Origin: Brevibacterium spongiae
Lineage (GTDB): Bacteria; Actinomycetota; Actinomycetes; Actinomycetales; Brevibacteriaceae
Length of the DNA stretch: 64,000 nucleotides
Assembly (NCBI RefSeq): GCF_026168515.1
Contig: NZ_CP093443.1
Coordinates: forward strand, 3,596,001 to 3,660,000
Reading direction: 5' to 3'
The position numbers were made by a program, and so were the translations under genes. Positions 1 to 8,168 of this stretch are shown here, piece after piece; the stretch's first letter is position 1, and every line of letters begins with the position of its first letter. Below the pieces are notes generated by a model. It made no database searches. It was not told where the DNA came from and saw nothing but the letters and a program-made list of their open reading frames with translations.

Positions 1-693
1 GGCAACGAGTTCGGCCACATCCTCAGGAGGGGTGACCTCGCGCAGCGGCAGACCTGCCAGCACCTCGTCCGATACGGCGCCGGCCGCCAGTCCGGTGTCG
101 ACCCAGCCCGGTGCGATGGCATAGGCACACACGCCGAGGTGGCCGTACCCTCGCGCGATCCCCTTCGTCAGGCTGAGCAGGCCGGCCTTGGCCGCACCGT
201 AGGCCAGATGTTCGGCATCGTCGCCGCGGTGGGCCGAGCGGCTCGTCATATTGATGATCGCTCCCCCACCGTGGTCGGCGAAGTCGAGCAGCGCCTGCCG
301 GCAGAGGTCGGCAGCAGACAGGAGGTTGAGCTGCAGGTTCGCGTCCCATCCCCTGGCCCACGCATCGCTCCCTGCGGCTCGGTTGTCCTCCGCCTCGAGG
401 GGTGAGGCGATCCAGGCACCGGCGTTGTTGACCAGAGTGTCGATGCCGCCCATCGCCGAGGATGCTGCGGCCCAGATCTCGGTCGCCGCTTCCCGATCGG
501 ATAAGTCGCCGTGGACGAGGTGGACCCGCTCGCCGAGCTCGGCGGCGAGCGCTGTGGCACCGGCTTCGTCGGAATTGAAGTGGACGGCCACCTCGGCGCC
601 GTCACGGTGGACGGTACGGGCGATCGCGGCGCCGATCCCCTTCGATGCGCCGGTGACGAGGATGCGTCGACCGGTCAGTGCTCCCGCGCTCAT
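1..693 (-). CDS. SDR-family oxidoreductase, cut by the window edge
   Basis: A classical short-chain dehydrogenase/reductase that probably oxidises or reduces a hydroxyl/keto group with NAD(P). The N-terminal Rossmann motif is TGASKGIG, followed by NNAG, and the active-site pair is YGAAK; 231 codons are visible and the C-terminus lies outside the window. Its ATG overlaps the stop of the next upstream SDR (ATGA), so the two are translationally coupled. It is the last visible gene of a minus-strand run that starts near 4.8 kb with a D-amino-acid dehydrogenase. The substrate cannot be read from the sequence; a role on a product of the imino-acid pathway is inference from position. Confidence 0.85.
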   Translation of the reverse strand, partial: MSAGALTGRRILVTGASKGIGAAIARTVHRDGAEVAVHFNSDEAGATALAAELGERVHLVHGDLSDREAATEIWAAASSAMGGIDTLVNNAGAWIASPLEAEDNRAAGSDAWARGWDANLQLNLLSAADLCRQALLDFADHGGGAIINMTSRSAHRGDDAEHLAYGAAKAGLLSLTKGIARGYGHLGVCAYAIAPGWVDTGLAAGAVSDEVLAGLPLREVTPPEDVAELVA

Positions 694-1436
694 GATCCCA
701 CCTGCTGAGCGCCGGCGATCTCGATTGCGGCGCCGGAGATGAAGGACGCTCGGTCGCTGAGCAGGAAGGTCGTGAGTTCGGCGACTTCGCTGGGGCGGCC
801 CAGCCGTCCCAGCGGGATCGTCGAGGCGAGTTCTGATTCGGCGATTCCATTGTCGTCGAGTTTCTGCTGGAGCATCGGGGTGAGGATCTCACCGGGGCAG
901 ATCGAGTTCGCCCGCACTCCCTGGGCCCCGAAGTCCACGGCGAGGCTGCGGGTCAGCGAGGCGACGGCGGCCTTCGAACTGTTGTACGCGATATGACCGC
1001 GAGCCGGCTGCAGCCCCCACTGTGAGGCGATGTTGACGATCGCACCTGACTCGGCGGCGATGAGAGAGGGCAGTGCCGCGCGGCACAGTCGCATCACCGC
1101 GTCGACGTTGACTCCGAACGTCACCGCCCAGTCGTCGTCATCGACTTCGAGCAGATCTCCTCGGCGCATCACTCCGGCGCAGTTGACCAGTCCGTCGATC
1201 TCTCCGAGACTCTCGCCGACCTCGGCGATGAGTTCCGAGCAGGCCTGCGGCTCGGTGAGATCCGCAATGAACGGGGTGATCGCCTCGGCGGGGAGGCCGT
1301 CCTCGGGACCGATCGCGGCCTCGATCCGATCAACCGCGGCAACAAGCGCTCCCTGCCTGGCGCAGGCGGCCGCGATGGCTGAGCCGATGCCGCCGGCAGC
1401 GCCGGTGACGATGACTCGTCGACCCTGCAGTTCCAT
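690..1436 (-). CDS. SDR-family oxidoreductase
   Basis: A 248-residue short-chain dehydrogenase, the usual length for a classical SDR. The cofactor motif TGAAGGIG is near residue 11, NCAG is mid-protein, and the catalytic YNSSK is followed by the usual SICPG-type loop. It starts about 10 bases after the racemase-family gene stops and overlaps the next SDR by four bases, so it is cotranscribed with the catabolic cluster. Two adjacent SDRs in such a cluster suggest sequential steps or a heteromeric enzyme. Both readings are inference; nothing in the sequence fixes the substrate. Confidence 0.85.
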   Translation of the reverse strand: MELQGRRVIVTGAAGGIGSAIAAACARQGALVAAVDRIEAAIGPEDGLPAEAITPFIADLTEPQACSELIAEVGESLGEIDGLVNCAGVMRRGDLLEVDDDDWAVTFGVNVDAVMRLCRAALPSLIAAESGAIVNIASQWGLQPARGHIAYNSSKAAVASLTRSLAVDFGAQGVRANSICPGEILTPMLQQKLDDNGIAESELASTIPLGRLGRPSEVAELTTFLLSDRASFISGAAIEIAGAQQVGS

Positions 1437-1445
1437 GTTCTCTCC

Positions 1446-2537
1446 TCAGTTCTCGAATGTGGGTGCGGATACGGTGGTGCCTTCGCTCCAGATGTCGCCG
1501 ACGGTGTAGCCGAGCGGGAACGGGTCATCGGTCTCGAGGACGAGCTGCTGGAATCCTGTGATCCAGCCGCGCCCGGTGATCGAGGGGATCACGGCCGGCA
1601 GTCCGCCGATCTCGGTCTCTTCCTTCACCACTGCGGTGAAGGTCGTGCCCATCATCGATTCGTGGACGAAGCGCTGGCCGACGGGCAGCTCGCCGCGGGC
1701 GTGCTTGGCCGCGACCCGACCGCTCGTCCCGGTTCCACAGGGCGAACGGTCGAGCGTCCCGGTCCACGTGCTCGGGTCGTCGAGGTCGACGACGCCGTTG
1801 GGCAGGACGACCGCGTTGCGTCCATCCGTGCCCGCGGTACGGGCCGGGCCGTGGATCATCGGCAGTCCGATCGAGTCGATCTCGGGGATGAGCGGATGGC
1901 TGACCTCGAACGTCTCGTTCGCCGCCTGCCGCATCACGCTGGCAGCGCGGATGATCTCCTTCGCGTTGGCCGGATCGAGGTCCACGCCGAGGTGGTCCGC
2001 CGAGGTCTGCACGTAGAACTGTCCGCCGAAGACGATGTCGACGGGGATCGTCCCATAGCCGGGCACCTCGAGGGGCAGGTCGAGCCCGTGGACGAAGGCC
2101 GGGACGTTGTCGAAGGTGACCGACTTCGCCCTGCCCGCCTCCACCTCGGCGCGGACCGTGACGACACCGGCAGCAGTGTCGACCCGCAGTTCGGTGACGG
2201 GTTCGGTGACGTCGACGGCTCCGGTCTCGACGAGCGCCGTGACGGTGCAGATGAGGTTCGACCCCGACATCGGTTTGAACCCGCCCTGTTCCATGACGAT
2301 CATCCCGAAATCGCAGCTCGGGTCCGTCGCAGGTACGACGATCGGCGAGCACAGGCCGGGATAGCCGCGGGGTTCGTGCAGGATGAGGGTGCGGAAGTCG
2401 TCGAGATGCTCTTCGCAATAGCGCAGCTTCTCGGCCATCGTCGCACCTTTGACCCGCAGTCCCGAGCTGATGAGCACTCGTCCGGGTTCACCGGCCGCGT
2501 GAACGTCGACGGCCTGGATGAGCTGTCTGTTCTTCAC
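1446..2537 (-). CDS. proline racemase family protein (4-hydroxyproline 2-epimerase type)
   Basis: A 363-residue member of the proline racemase / hydroxyproline epimerase / trans-3-hydroxyproline dehydratase family, which interconverts or dehydrates proline-type imino acids at C-alpha. I chose the GTG at 2537 because GAGGAACA lies just upstream and homology begins there (KNRQLIQAVDVHAAGEP). The first acid/base position, normally Cys in MCGH, reads MSGSN (Ser). The second is intact as SPCGTGTSG (Cys). From what I recall of the family, Ser/Cys pairs occur among 4-hydroxyproline 2-epimerases, whereas dehydratases have Thr at the second site. The neighbours, a D-amino-acid dehydrogenase and a DapA-family lyase, fit the epimerase reading. 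Confidence 0.85.
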   Translation of the reverse strand: MKNRQLIQAVDVHAAGEPGRVLISSGLRVKGATMAEKLRYCEEHLDDFRTLILHEPRGYPGLCSPIVVPATDPSCDFGMIVMEQGGFKPMSGSNLICTVTALVETGAVDVTEPVTELRVDTAAGVVTVRAEVEAGRAKSVTFDNVPAFVHGLDLPLEVPGYGTIPVDIVFGGQFYVQTSADHLGVDLDPANAKEIIRAASVMRQAANETFEVSHPLIPEIDSIGLPMIHGPARTAGTDGRNAVVLPNGVVDLDDPSTWTGTLDRSPCGTGTSGRVAAKHARGELPVGQRFVHESMMGTTFTAVVKEETEIGGLPAVIPSITGRGWITGFQQLVLETDDPFPLGYTVGDIWSEGTTVSAPTFEN

Positions 2538-2568
2538 TGTTCCTCGTCTCTGCGTCTGTGCGCGGGCT

Positions 2569-3471
2569 TCAGCCCACGACTTCGACGCCGGCGCTGCGGA
2601 GCAGACCGCGGAACTCATCGACGAACTCCTCGGCCAAGGGCAGGATCGGAGAACGGGTCGGGCCGGCGTCGACGCCGACGAGTGCCGTCCCTGCCTTGAT
2701 GGCGCCAGCATAGTTGTGCGACTCGAGGAAGACACAGATCGGATTGATCTTCTCCCACAGCTTCCGACCCCGATCGAGGTCCTTATTCACGACGACCGCC
2801 TCGTAGAGTTCGGAGCAGAGGCCGGGAACGACGCTCGCGGCTCCCCAGACTCCTGCTTCTGCACCGAGGGCGAAGGCGGCGAAGGTCAGAGTGTCCCAGC
2901 CGTTGAGGGCTTGGATGTCAGCCGCCTGCCCGTAGCGGACCTCGGTGAACTTCGGGAAGTCCCCGCCGGTGTCCTTATAGCTGGTCACACCGGTGCGACG
3001 ACCGAGTTCACCCAGCTGCTCGGCGCTGAGCTCCACCCCGGTCGCCGCTGGGATGTTGTAGTACATGATCGGGATGTCGACCGCCTCGGTGACGGCCGCA
3101 TAGTGGGCGATGAGCGCATCGAAATCGGGGGCGTCGTAGAAGGGCGGGACGATCATCACAGCGTCGGCTCCTGCGTCCTTCGCGTCCCGGGTGAGTTCGA
3201 TCGTCTCCGCTGTGCTCAGGGCGCCGGTGCCGGCGACGACGGGCACGCGTCCCGCGGCTGCTTCGATGTAGGCCCGGTTGGAGGCCTTGCGTTCCGCGAC
3301 GGTCAGGGAGGTGAATTCCCCGGTGGATCCGCCGGGCACGAGTCCGTGGACTCCATTGCCGACGATATGGTCGACCTGTCGGCGAATGCCTTCGGTGTCG
3401 ATCTCGGACCCATCTGCGGTGAAGGGGGTGACGACGGCGGCCAAGACGCCGGTGAACTGCTGTGTGGTCAT
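2569..3471 (-). CDS. DapA/NAL-family lyase, probable pyrroline-hydroxycarboxylate deaminase
   Basis: A 300-residue TIM-barrel of the dihydrodipicolinate synthase / N-acetylneuraminate lyase family. The substrate carboxylate loop is GGSTGEF, the catalytic tyrosine is in MYYNIP and the Schiff-base lysine is in SYKDTGG. Biosynthetic dapA genes are not normally placed between a proline-racemase homologue and an FAD-dependent D-amino-acid dehydrogenase. In hydroxyproline catabolism this slot is taken by the deaminase that converts 1-pyrroline-4-hydroxy-2-carboxylate to alpha-ketoglutarate semialdehyde. That assignment is inference from context. The semialdehyde dehydrogenase that would finish the route is not in the window. 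Confidence 0.85.
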   Translation of the reverse strand: MTTQQFTGVLAAVVTPFTADGSEIDTEGIRRQVDHIVGNGVHGLVPGGSTGEFTSLTVAERKASNRAYIEAAAGRVPVVAGTGALSTAETIELTRDAKDAGADAVMIVPPFYDAPDFDALIAHYAAVTEAVDIPIMYYNIPAATGVELSAEQLGELGRRTGVTSYKDTGGDFPKFTEVRYGQAADIQALNGWDTLTFAAFALGAEAGVWGAASVVPGLCSELYEAVVVNKDLDRGRKLWEKINPICVFLESHNYAGAIKAGTALVGVDAGPTRSPILPLAEEFVDEFRGLLRSAGVEVVG

Positions 3472-3549
3472 GGGGCTTTCCTGTTCTGTTCGGGCACGAG
3501 TGGTGCGGGTGGTGAGCGGGTGCGGCTCGGGTGGCCGTCCGGTGTGGGT

Positions 3550-4797
3550 TCAGAATCGGTTCGGGGACACCCGGGCGAGAAGTTCGTCGGGCAGGGTCGA
3601 GCTTCCGTCCGTCATGAGCCCGGCGAGCAGGCGGGCGGATCCGGGTGCCAGTGTCAGACCGAGCATCGAGTGTCCGGAGTTGATGTAGGCATTCTGCGCC
3701 GATCCGAGACGTCCGATGACGGGGAGGCCGTCCGGGGTCATGGGACGCGAGCCTGCCCACGGGGTCTGCTCACCGTCGCCGTCGTCCCAGTCACGGAAGG
3801 CTTCCTGCGCGGACCGGCGGATGGCGCCGACGCGGATGTCGTTGACTCGGTCGTCCTTGCTTCCGAATTCCATGGTTCCGGCCAAGCGGAGCATGCCGTC
3901 CAGCGGAGTGACTGCGACGCGAGCGTCTTCGAGTGTCAGGGAGGTGCGCAGTCGGATGGGGGCCGGCGAGTAGTCGATGCTGTACCCCTTGCCCGAGTAG
4001 ATCGGGATCTTCTGACCAAGGCCTGCGGCCAGCGCACCGGAGGGGACTCCGGCGGCGATGACGATGGCGTCGGCATCGATGACCTCGGCGTCGGTCGTGA
4101 CGACGGCGGTCACGACATCGCCGGAGCGGACGAAGCGCTGCACTCGCGTGTCTTCGCGCACGACCACACCGAGGTCGGCCAGTTTCGCCAGCAGGCCCGC
4201 GGTCAGGGAGTCGGGTTCGATCTGCCGGTCGGCAGAGAAGAAGAGTCCGTGGCGGATCCGATCGCTCAATGCCGGTTCGGCTTCGCGCACCTCATCATCG
4301 TGCAGACGCTGCGGATGGTGGCCCGCGGCTTCGAAGACGGGCAGGCTTGCGCAGTGTTCGTCGAAGCGTTCGCGGGTTTCGAAGGCCAGCAGCACTCCGC
4401 GGTCGTGCATTTCGAAATCGATGCCCTGCCGCTGGTATTCGTCGAAGAGGTCGTTCGCATCCTCGCCGAGGCGCAGGTGGAGGTCGAGTCCGGCGTCGAA
4501 ATCGCGTGCATTGCAGTGCCGGGCCATCTGCAGCAGGAACTTCAGATACCCGGGAGCCAGGGACGGCTTGATCGACAGCGGGCTGTCGGGCCTGAGCATC
4601 CAGCGGATGCCCTGCAGGAGAACTCCCGGCGCCGGGACCGGCGTGCTCTCGGCGATGGCGATCTTCGCCGCGTTGCCGTGGGAGGCACCGGCGCCGCAGC
4701 GTCCGGCCTCGATGACGGTGACGTCGTGCCCGCGCTGTGCCAGTTCGTATGCGCTGGTCAGCCCGACCACGCCGCCTCCGATGATGACAGTCTTCAT
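3550..4797 (-). CDS. FAD-dependent D-amino-acid dehydrogenase (DadA-like), probable D-hydroxyproline dehydrogenase
   Basis: A 415-residue FAD oxidoreductase of the DAO family. It begins MKTVIIGGGVVGL, the dinucleotide-binding GxGxxG at the extreme N-terminus, and ends with the family's C-terminal region (GSRPMTPDGLPVIG, then NSGHSMLG). I placed the start at 4797 because GGAGGGGACC sits directly upstream and the fold starts there; the longer frame to 4869 adds non-homologous residues. It is the first gene of the catabolic operon and would oxidise the D-epimer made by the racemase-family enzyme. A GntR-type operator lies 77 bases upstream. A general D-amino-acid dehydrogenase is the alternative. 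Confidence 0.85.
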   Translation of the reverse strand: MKTVIIGGGVVGLTSAYELAQRGHDVTVIEAGRCGAGASHGNAAKIAIAESTPVPAPGVLLQGIRWMLRPDSPLSIKPSLAPGYLKFLLQMARHCNARDFDAGLDLHLRLGEDANDLFDEYQRQGIDFEMHDRGVLLAFETRERFDEHCASLPVFEAAGHHPQRLHDDEVREAEPALSDRIRHGLFFSADRQIEPDSLTAGLLAKLADLGVVVREDTRVQRFVRSGDVVTAVVTTDAEVIDADAIVIAAGVPSGALAAGLGQKIPIYSGKGYSIDYSPAPIRLRTSLTLEDARVAVTPLDGMLRLAGTMEFGSKDDRVNDIRVGAIRRSAQEAFRDWDDGDGEQTPWAGSRPMTPDGLPVIGRLGSAQNAYINSGHSMLGLTLAPGSARLLAGLMTDGSSTLPDELLARVSPNRF

Positions 4798-5162
4798 CCG
4801 GTCCCCTCCATTGGTCTCCCGAGTCGGCGGATCCTCGACCGACTCAGACGCCGGCATCACCGCTTGCATTTACATTGTATGACAATCTCTTGAGGAATAC
4901 GCTACGCAGAGTTTGTGAGATCGTCAATGCCTCTCACCTCTGTGAATGATGGGCATTCTTCGGGTGATCCCCGGGCAGGGCGGGATCGAGGTGCGGCGGG
5001 GACGATCCACGGCGTGACAGAAGCGGTGGGGTCGCTTCAGAAGGTGCAGAGTCGTGCGGGGCCATCGGCGCCGAAAAACAGGGCCCAGCTGCAGCGGTGC
5101 TGCTGAGCCGCCTCGGCGAGCTTCAGCTGTGGTCGGTGGGGCTCAGCCTTGGTCGGTGGAGC
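4798..5162. other. intergenic region with operon promoter, no gene seen
   Basis: This 365-base gap separates the catabolic operon from its GntR gene. It holds an operator near 4874, a GAATG-ATGGG-CATTC inverted repeat near 4943, a GCCGCCTCGGCG word at 5107 and a tandem duplication at its right end. I see no coding region with a plausible start site. Confidence 0.6.
4874..4886. promoter_or_regulatory. GntR (FadR-type) operator of the catabolic operon
   Basis: ATTGT-ATG-ACAAT is a perfect 5-3-5 inverted repeat and fits the FadR/VanR consensus TNGTNNNACNA as TTGTATGACAA. It lies upstream of the D-amino-acid dehydrogenase, the first gene of the minus-strand operon. The nearby FCD-type GntR at 5163-5948 is the likely ligand. 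Confidence 0.65.
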
Positions 5163-5185
5163 TCAGCCCTGGTCAGTGGAGCCGG
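5131..5185. repeat. 20-bp tandem repeat across the 3' end of the GntR gene
   Basis: Two 20-base units beginning GGTCGGTGG and a partial third (GGTCAGTGGAGC) are arranged head to tail with few differences. The stop codon of the GntR gene (TCA on the plus strand at 5163) falls inside the middle unit. The array therefore looks like a local duplication of the gene's terminal codons. Confidence 0.75.
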
Positions 5186-5948
5186 AGACGAGGAGCGCGA
5201 GTTCCTGGGCGCTGTCCATCGTGTGGACGTCGAGTGCTGTGCGGATGCGGGCACGGTCGCCGCTGCGGATGGCGCGCATGAGCGCGGCGTGGATGGCGTG
5301 TGCGCGGCCGGAGTCGCGCCTGGTGAACTGATCGTAGGCGAGGATGATCGTCATCTGGGCTTCGACGACGGGCCAGATGCGCATGAGCAGATAGTTGTCC
5401 GCCGCTTCCCAGATGCCGCGGTGGAATCGGATGTGCGCCTCGTGGACGGCGAGCGGGTCGGCCGCAGTGCTCTCGCTCTCGAAGCGCTTCCAGATCTCCT
5501 CCAGGCGAGCCATGCGCCCGCCCGTGGGATCGTCGAGGATCTCGTCGATGGCTTCGCTGTCGAGCGCCACGCGGACACGGGCGATCTCGAGCATCGAGTC
5601 GACTTCGATGTTGGACACGCGCAGGCCCCGGTAGGCCTCCTGGATGAGGAAGCCGTCGCGCGCCATCTGGTTGAGTGCCTCACGGGCTGTCGGCCTGCTG
5701 ACCTCGAGCGACGAGGTCAGGTCCGCTTCGATGATCCGCTGGCCGGGCATGAGCTCGCCGAGCACGATGCGGCGTTTGATCTCGTCGATGACGCGCTGGC
5801 GACGTTCGGTGTTCGAGGCGGGCGGGCGCGCGGCAACTCGGTCGGCCGAACGGTCGGCGGAGCGGTCGTCAGAGCGCGAGGCAACCCGGTCGGACCGATT
5901 GCCCTCGGTCTTTGCGCTGCCCTTCTCATTGCCTGCGGCCGCCGCCAT
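5163..5948 (-). CDS. GntR-family (FCD) transcriptional regulator
   Basis: A 261-residue FadR-subfamily repressor. Residues about 45-115 are the winged helix (VIDEIKRRIVLGEL, then SRPTAREALNQMARDGF), followed by an all-helical FCD effector domain with the metal-ligand pattern DxxxH...H expected of that family. The first ~45 residues are unusual: a low-complexity Arg/Ser/Asp stretch with repeated RSADR units, probably disordered. It starts 12 bases after the SDR at 5961-6554 and is probably cotranscribed with it. It most likely represses both the SDR-gntR unit and the catabolic operon, because TTGTCA-type half-sites occur before each. Confidence 0.87.
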   Translation of the reverse strand: MAAAAGNEKGSAKTEGNRSDRVASRSDDRSADRSADRVAARPPASNTERRQRVIDEIKRRIVLGELMPGQRIIEADLTSSLEVSRPTAREALNQMARDGFLIQEAYRGLRVSNIEVDSMLEIARVRVALDSEAIDEILDDPTGGRMARLEEIWKRFESESTAADPLAVHEAHIRFHRGIWEAADNYLLMRIWPVVEAQMTIILAYDQFTRRDSGRAHAIHAALMRAIRSGDRARIRTALDVHTMDSAQELALLVSGSTDQG

Positions 5949-5960
5949 CGTCAGACCGCC

Positions 5961-6554
5961 TCAGACCGTGAGGATGCGGCCGGTGACGTTGCCCTCGATC
6001 GAACGCACGAAGGCATTCGCCACCTCTTCGTCGCTCACCGGGGTCATTCCGGCGAAGGCGTCGTGATAGTGCGGGGAGTTCGCGAGCACGTTCGGGCTGA
6101 CCGCGTTGATGCGGATGCCGCGCGGGAGCTCAGGCGCGGCGGAGATGACGAAGGACTCGACGGCCCCGTTGGCCATGGCAGCAGCCGCAGCGGTCGGCAC
6201 GGGCTCTCGGCTGAGGACTCCGGTGACGAAAGTGATCGAACCTCCGTCGCTGAGGTGGTCGAGGCCCTGGGTGACGAACTCGATCTGGCCCATCGTCTTC
6301 GAGGTGAGCGCCGCGGTGTAGTCCTCGCGGGTGAGTTCAGTGACCGGCTTGAATGCGGCGGCACCGACGGCGACGACGATCGCGTCGACAGTGCCGACGG
6401 CCTGCAGCAGGCGGGAGATCGAATCGGGATCCGAGGTATCGACGCCCGGGTCGGTCGAGCGCGTCACGCCGATGACTTCGTGGCCTCGCCGCTCGAGTTC
6501 GGCGCGTGCCACGCCGCCGACATGTCCGGCCGATCCCACCAGCAGAATCTTCAT
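5961..6554 (-). CDS. short atypical SDR-family protein
   Basis: A 197-residue NAD(P)-binding protein, shorter than classical SDRs. The glycine motif is GSAGHVGG; the usual YxxxK is replaced by a MANGAVESF segment, as in the small SDR subgroup that carries NGAxE instead of Tyr. The INAVSP loop is kept. I chose the ATG at 6554 for its strong AGGAGGTCAGG ribosome site; the longer frame to 6605 lacks one. It leads the transcription unit with gntR. Its substrate is unknown, and it may be a product-processing reductase or a non-catalytic NAD(P) sensor. Confidence 0.75.
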   Translation of the reverse strand: MKILLVGSAGHVGGVARAELERRGHEVIGVTRSTDPGVDTSDPDSISRLLQAVGTVDAIVVAVGAAAFKPVTELTREDYTAALTSKTMGQIEFVTQGLDHLSDGGSITFVTGVLSREPVPTAAAAAMANGAVESFVISAAPELPRGIRINAVSPNVLANSPHYHDAFAGMTPVSDEEVANAFVRSIEGNVTGRILTV

Positions 6555-6610
6555 CCTGACCTCCTTGCGCTGCTCGGACGATGCGTCGATCGCCTCGTCG
6601 TCCAAAGATT

Positions 6611-6639
6611 TTGTCAGACGTTCTTCGATTGACTGACAA
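6611..6639. promoter_or_regulatory. inverted repeat, probable GntR operator before the SDR-gntR unit
   Basis: TTGTCAG and CTGACAA form a perfect 7-bp inverted repeat 15 bases apart, about 57-85 bases upstream of the SDR start. Each arm carries TTGTCA, the same word found on one strand of the operator at 4874, which suggests autoregulation by the adjacent GntR. Confidence 0.55.
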
Positions 6640-6687
6640 TTCCGAGTGTAGGGGATGACACCCTATCCGGCCAGCCTTCGGTCCGAC

Positions 6688-7284
6688 TCAGTCTTCGTAG
6701 CGGATCTCGACGCGGCGGTTCTTCGCTCGGCCCTCGGGATCGTCTTTGCCGCTCTTCTCGTTCGATGCGACGGGATCGGACTCGCCGAATCCCTTCGCCG
6801 TCACGTCGAGGCCGGATTTCGCCGAGGTGAGCACCTCGGAGACGGCCTTCGCGCGGTCCTCGGAGAGCTTCTTGTTGTAGTCGTCCTCGCCCTTGGAATC
6901 CGTGTGACCGCCGACGGTGATCTCCGAGTCCGTCGGCAGATCCTCGGCGAGCTCCTCGATCTTCTTCTTCGCTTCGTCACTGAGCTCGGACGAGTCGAAG
7001 TCGAAGAGGATATCGGTGTCGAGGGTGACGACGGTGTCGCCTCCGTCGACCTTGGTGGATTCGAGGTCTTCGATTCCTTTGTCCAGCTCGTCAATCCCCT
7101 TGTCGAGTTCGACGATGCTCTCCTCCAGCTTCGACTGCTCGGGGTCGGTGAAATCATCGGGGGTCGGAGTGCCTCTGTCCGCAACGTCCTGTGGAGTCAC
7201 CGAGTTCGCGGCCGTGGGCAGGGCGGCGATGGCGATGCCGATGGCAAGTACCGCCGCTGTGGAACAGGCAACTGCGAGTCTCAC
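6688..7284 (-). CDS. OmpA/MotB-domain exported protein
   Basis: A 198-residue exported protein. Residues 1-30 form a signal peptide (VRLAVACSTAAVLAIGIAIAALP), a short helical linker with repeated LDKGI follows, and residues ~90-198 are an OmpA-like peptidoglycan-binding domain. The domain begins at LFDFDSSELS and keeps GHTDSKG, the LSxDRAxAV helix and the terminal NRRVEI. The family binds diaminopimelate in the cell wall. The GTG start at 7284 overlaps the stop of the upstream lipoprotein gene (GTGA), so the pair is coupled. The two probably form a wall-associated complex; that is inference. Confidence 0.85.
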   Translation of the reverse strand: MRLAVACSTAAVLAIGIAIAALPTAANSVTPQDVADRGTPTPDDFTDPEQSKLEESIVELDKGIDELDKGIEDLESTKVDGGDTVVTLDTDILFDFDSSELSDEAKKKIEELAEDLPTDSEITVGGHTDSKGEDDYNKKLSEDRAKAVSEVLTSAKSGLDVTAKGFGESDPVASNEKSGKDDPEGRAKNRRVEIRYED

Positions 7285-7895
7285 GAGATCTTCGCTTCGG
7301 TCACAAGATTCATGCCGTCGACGACCGAGACTTCGACCTCCTGCACGTCTGGCGGCGGGGCCGCGAAGACAGCGAAGGCGTAGTAGGTCTGACCGGGCTT
7401 GAACTTCGGCCCCTGAGAGGTGGTCTGTGCCCGATTGACATTGTGCTTGAGCACCTGGTGCTTGCGCAGGTTCCGCGAGTCGACGAGGAACGGATCCCAG
7501 GATTCGTCGCCGAGATATCCGTAGAGCCAATCTTCTTCGGTCGAGCTCGAGTTGACGGTGAATCCGAACTGAGCGACGACGGTCTCACCCTGCCGCTTGA
7601 GGGCAAACAGGTCGACCTTCAACTTCGCGTCGTCGTCGCCTTCGACGGTGGCGGGGATGTCCTGGGAGGCGATCGGATCGGGCAGATCATTCATATCGAG
7701 GCCGGCCGCCTCGGCGGATCCCGCTTCGCCCTTCGCTCCCCCATCCCCGGAATCATCGGATGCCTGCTCCGTCTCCTGCGAACCGGAGTCATCGGTCTTC
7801 GACGCGTCCGCGTCGTCCCCGGATGAGCAAGCTGTCAGGGTCACGGCCAGAACGACGGCGGCAGCGGACAGAGCTGTCCTGCGGATGGGGCGCAT
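7281..7895 (-). CDS. putative lipoprotein of unknown function
   Basis: A 204-residue secreted lipoprotein. The signal peptide ends in the lipobox LTAC at about residue 20, then comes a Ser/Asp/Glu-rich spacer of about 45 residues and a globular domain I do not recognise (KVDLFALKRQGETVVAQFGF, then YYAFAVFAAPPPDVQEVEV), mostly beta in character. The ATG at 7895 was chosen because the signal peptide starts there and GAGGAG lies upstream. It is translationally coupled to the OmpA-domain protein. It may anchor or present that protein at the membrane-wall interface. Confidence 0.8.
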   Translation of the reverse strand: MRPIRRTALSAAAVVLAVTLTACSSGDDADASKTDDSGSQETEQASDDSGDGGAKGEAGSAEAAGLDMNDLPDPIASQDIPATVEGDDDAKLKVDLFALKRQGETVVAQFGFTVNSSSTEEDWLYGYLGDESWDPFLVDSRNLRKHQVLKHNVNRAQTTSQGPKFKPGQTYYAFAVFAAPPPDVQEVEVSVVDGMNLVTEAKIS

Positions 7896-8117
7896 GGTGG
7901 TTTCGGTTCTCCTCGAAGGTCGCCGGAGTCGATCCCGTTCGGGGGCCTCCGGTGGCGGTGGGGACGGACTCATATCACCCTAGCCCGAAGTCGCCCCATA
8001 TTCACTACAGGCCTTGTCGACTGCGGTGAACCTTCGGTGAACTGGTCGCCCGGTTCGAACCGAATCGGTCACTGGTCGAACCGAACCGTTTCCTGGTCAG
8101 CACAGCGAGTCATGCGA

Positions 8118-8159
8118 AAACCCCCGCGTTCCGCTCGTTTCAGCGATACGCGGGGGTTT
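8118..8159. terminator. terminator downstream of tRNA-Ser(GCU)
   Basis: AAACCCCCGCG and CGCGGGGGTTT form an 11-bp perfect stem with A-tract and T-tract flanks. It lies 10 bases past the 3' end of the minus-strand tRNA and could work in both directions. Confidence 0.8.
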
Positions 8160-8168
8160 CCCGTTGTG

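Noticed and set aside
2569..3471. Housekeeping dapA (lysine biosynthesis)
   Set aside because: It sits inside an imino-acid catabolic operon without other lysine genes, so a deaminase/lyase role is more likely.
2518..4893. A 791-codon open frame on the plus strand opposite the catabolic operon
   Set aside because: It is the antisense shadow of high-GC codons; the minus strand encodes three recognisable enzymes with motifs and ribosome sites.
8041..8100. GGTTCGAACC and repeated GAACCGAA words resembling a tRNA T arm
   Set aside because: No acceptor stem, anticodon arm or D arm can be drawn around them; probably a short local duplication.
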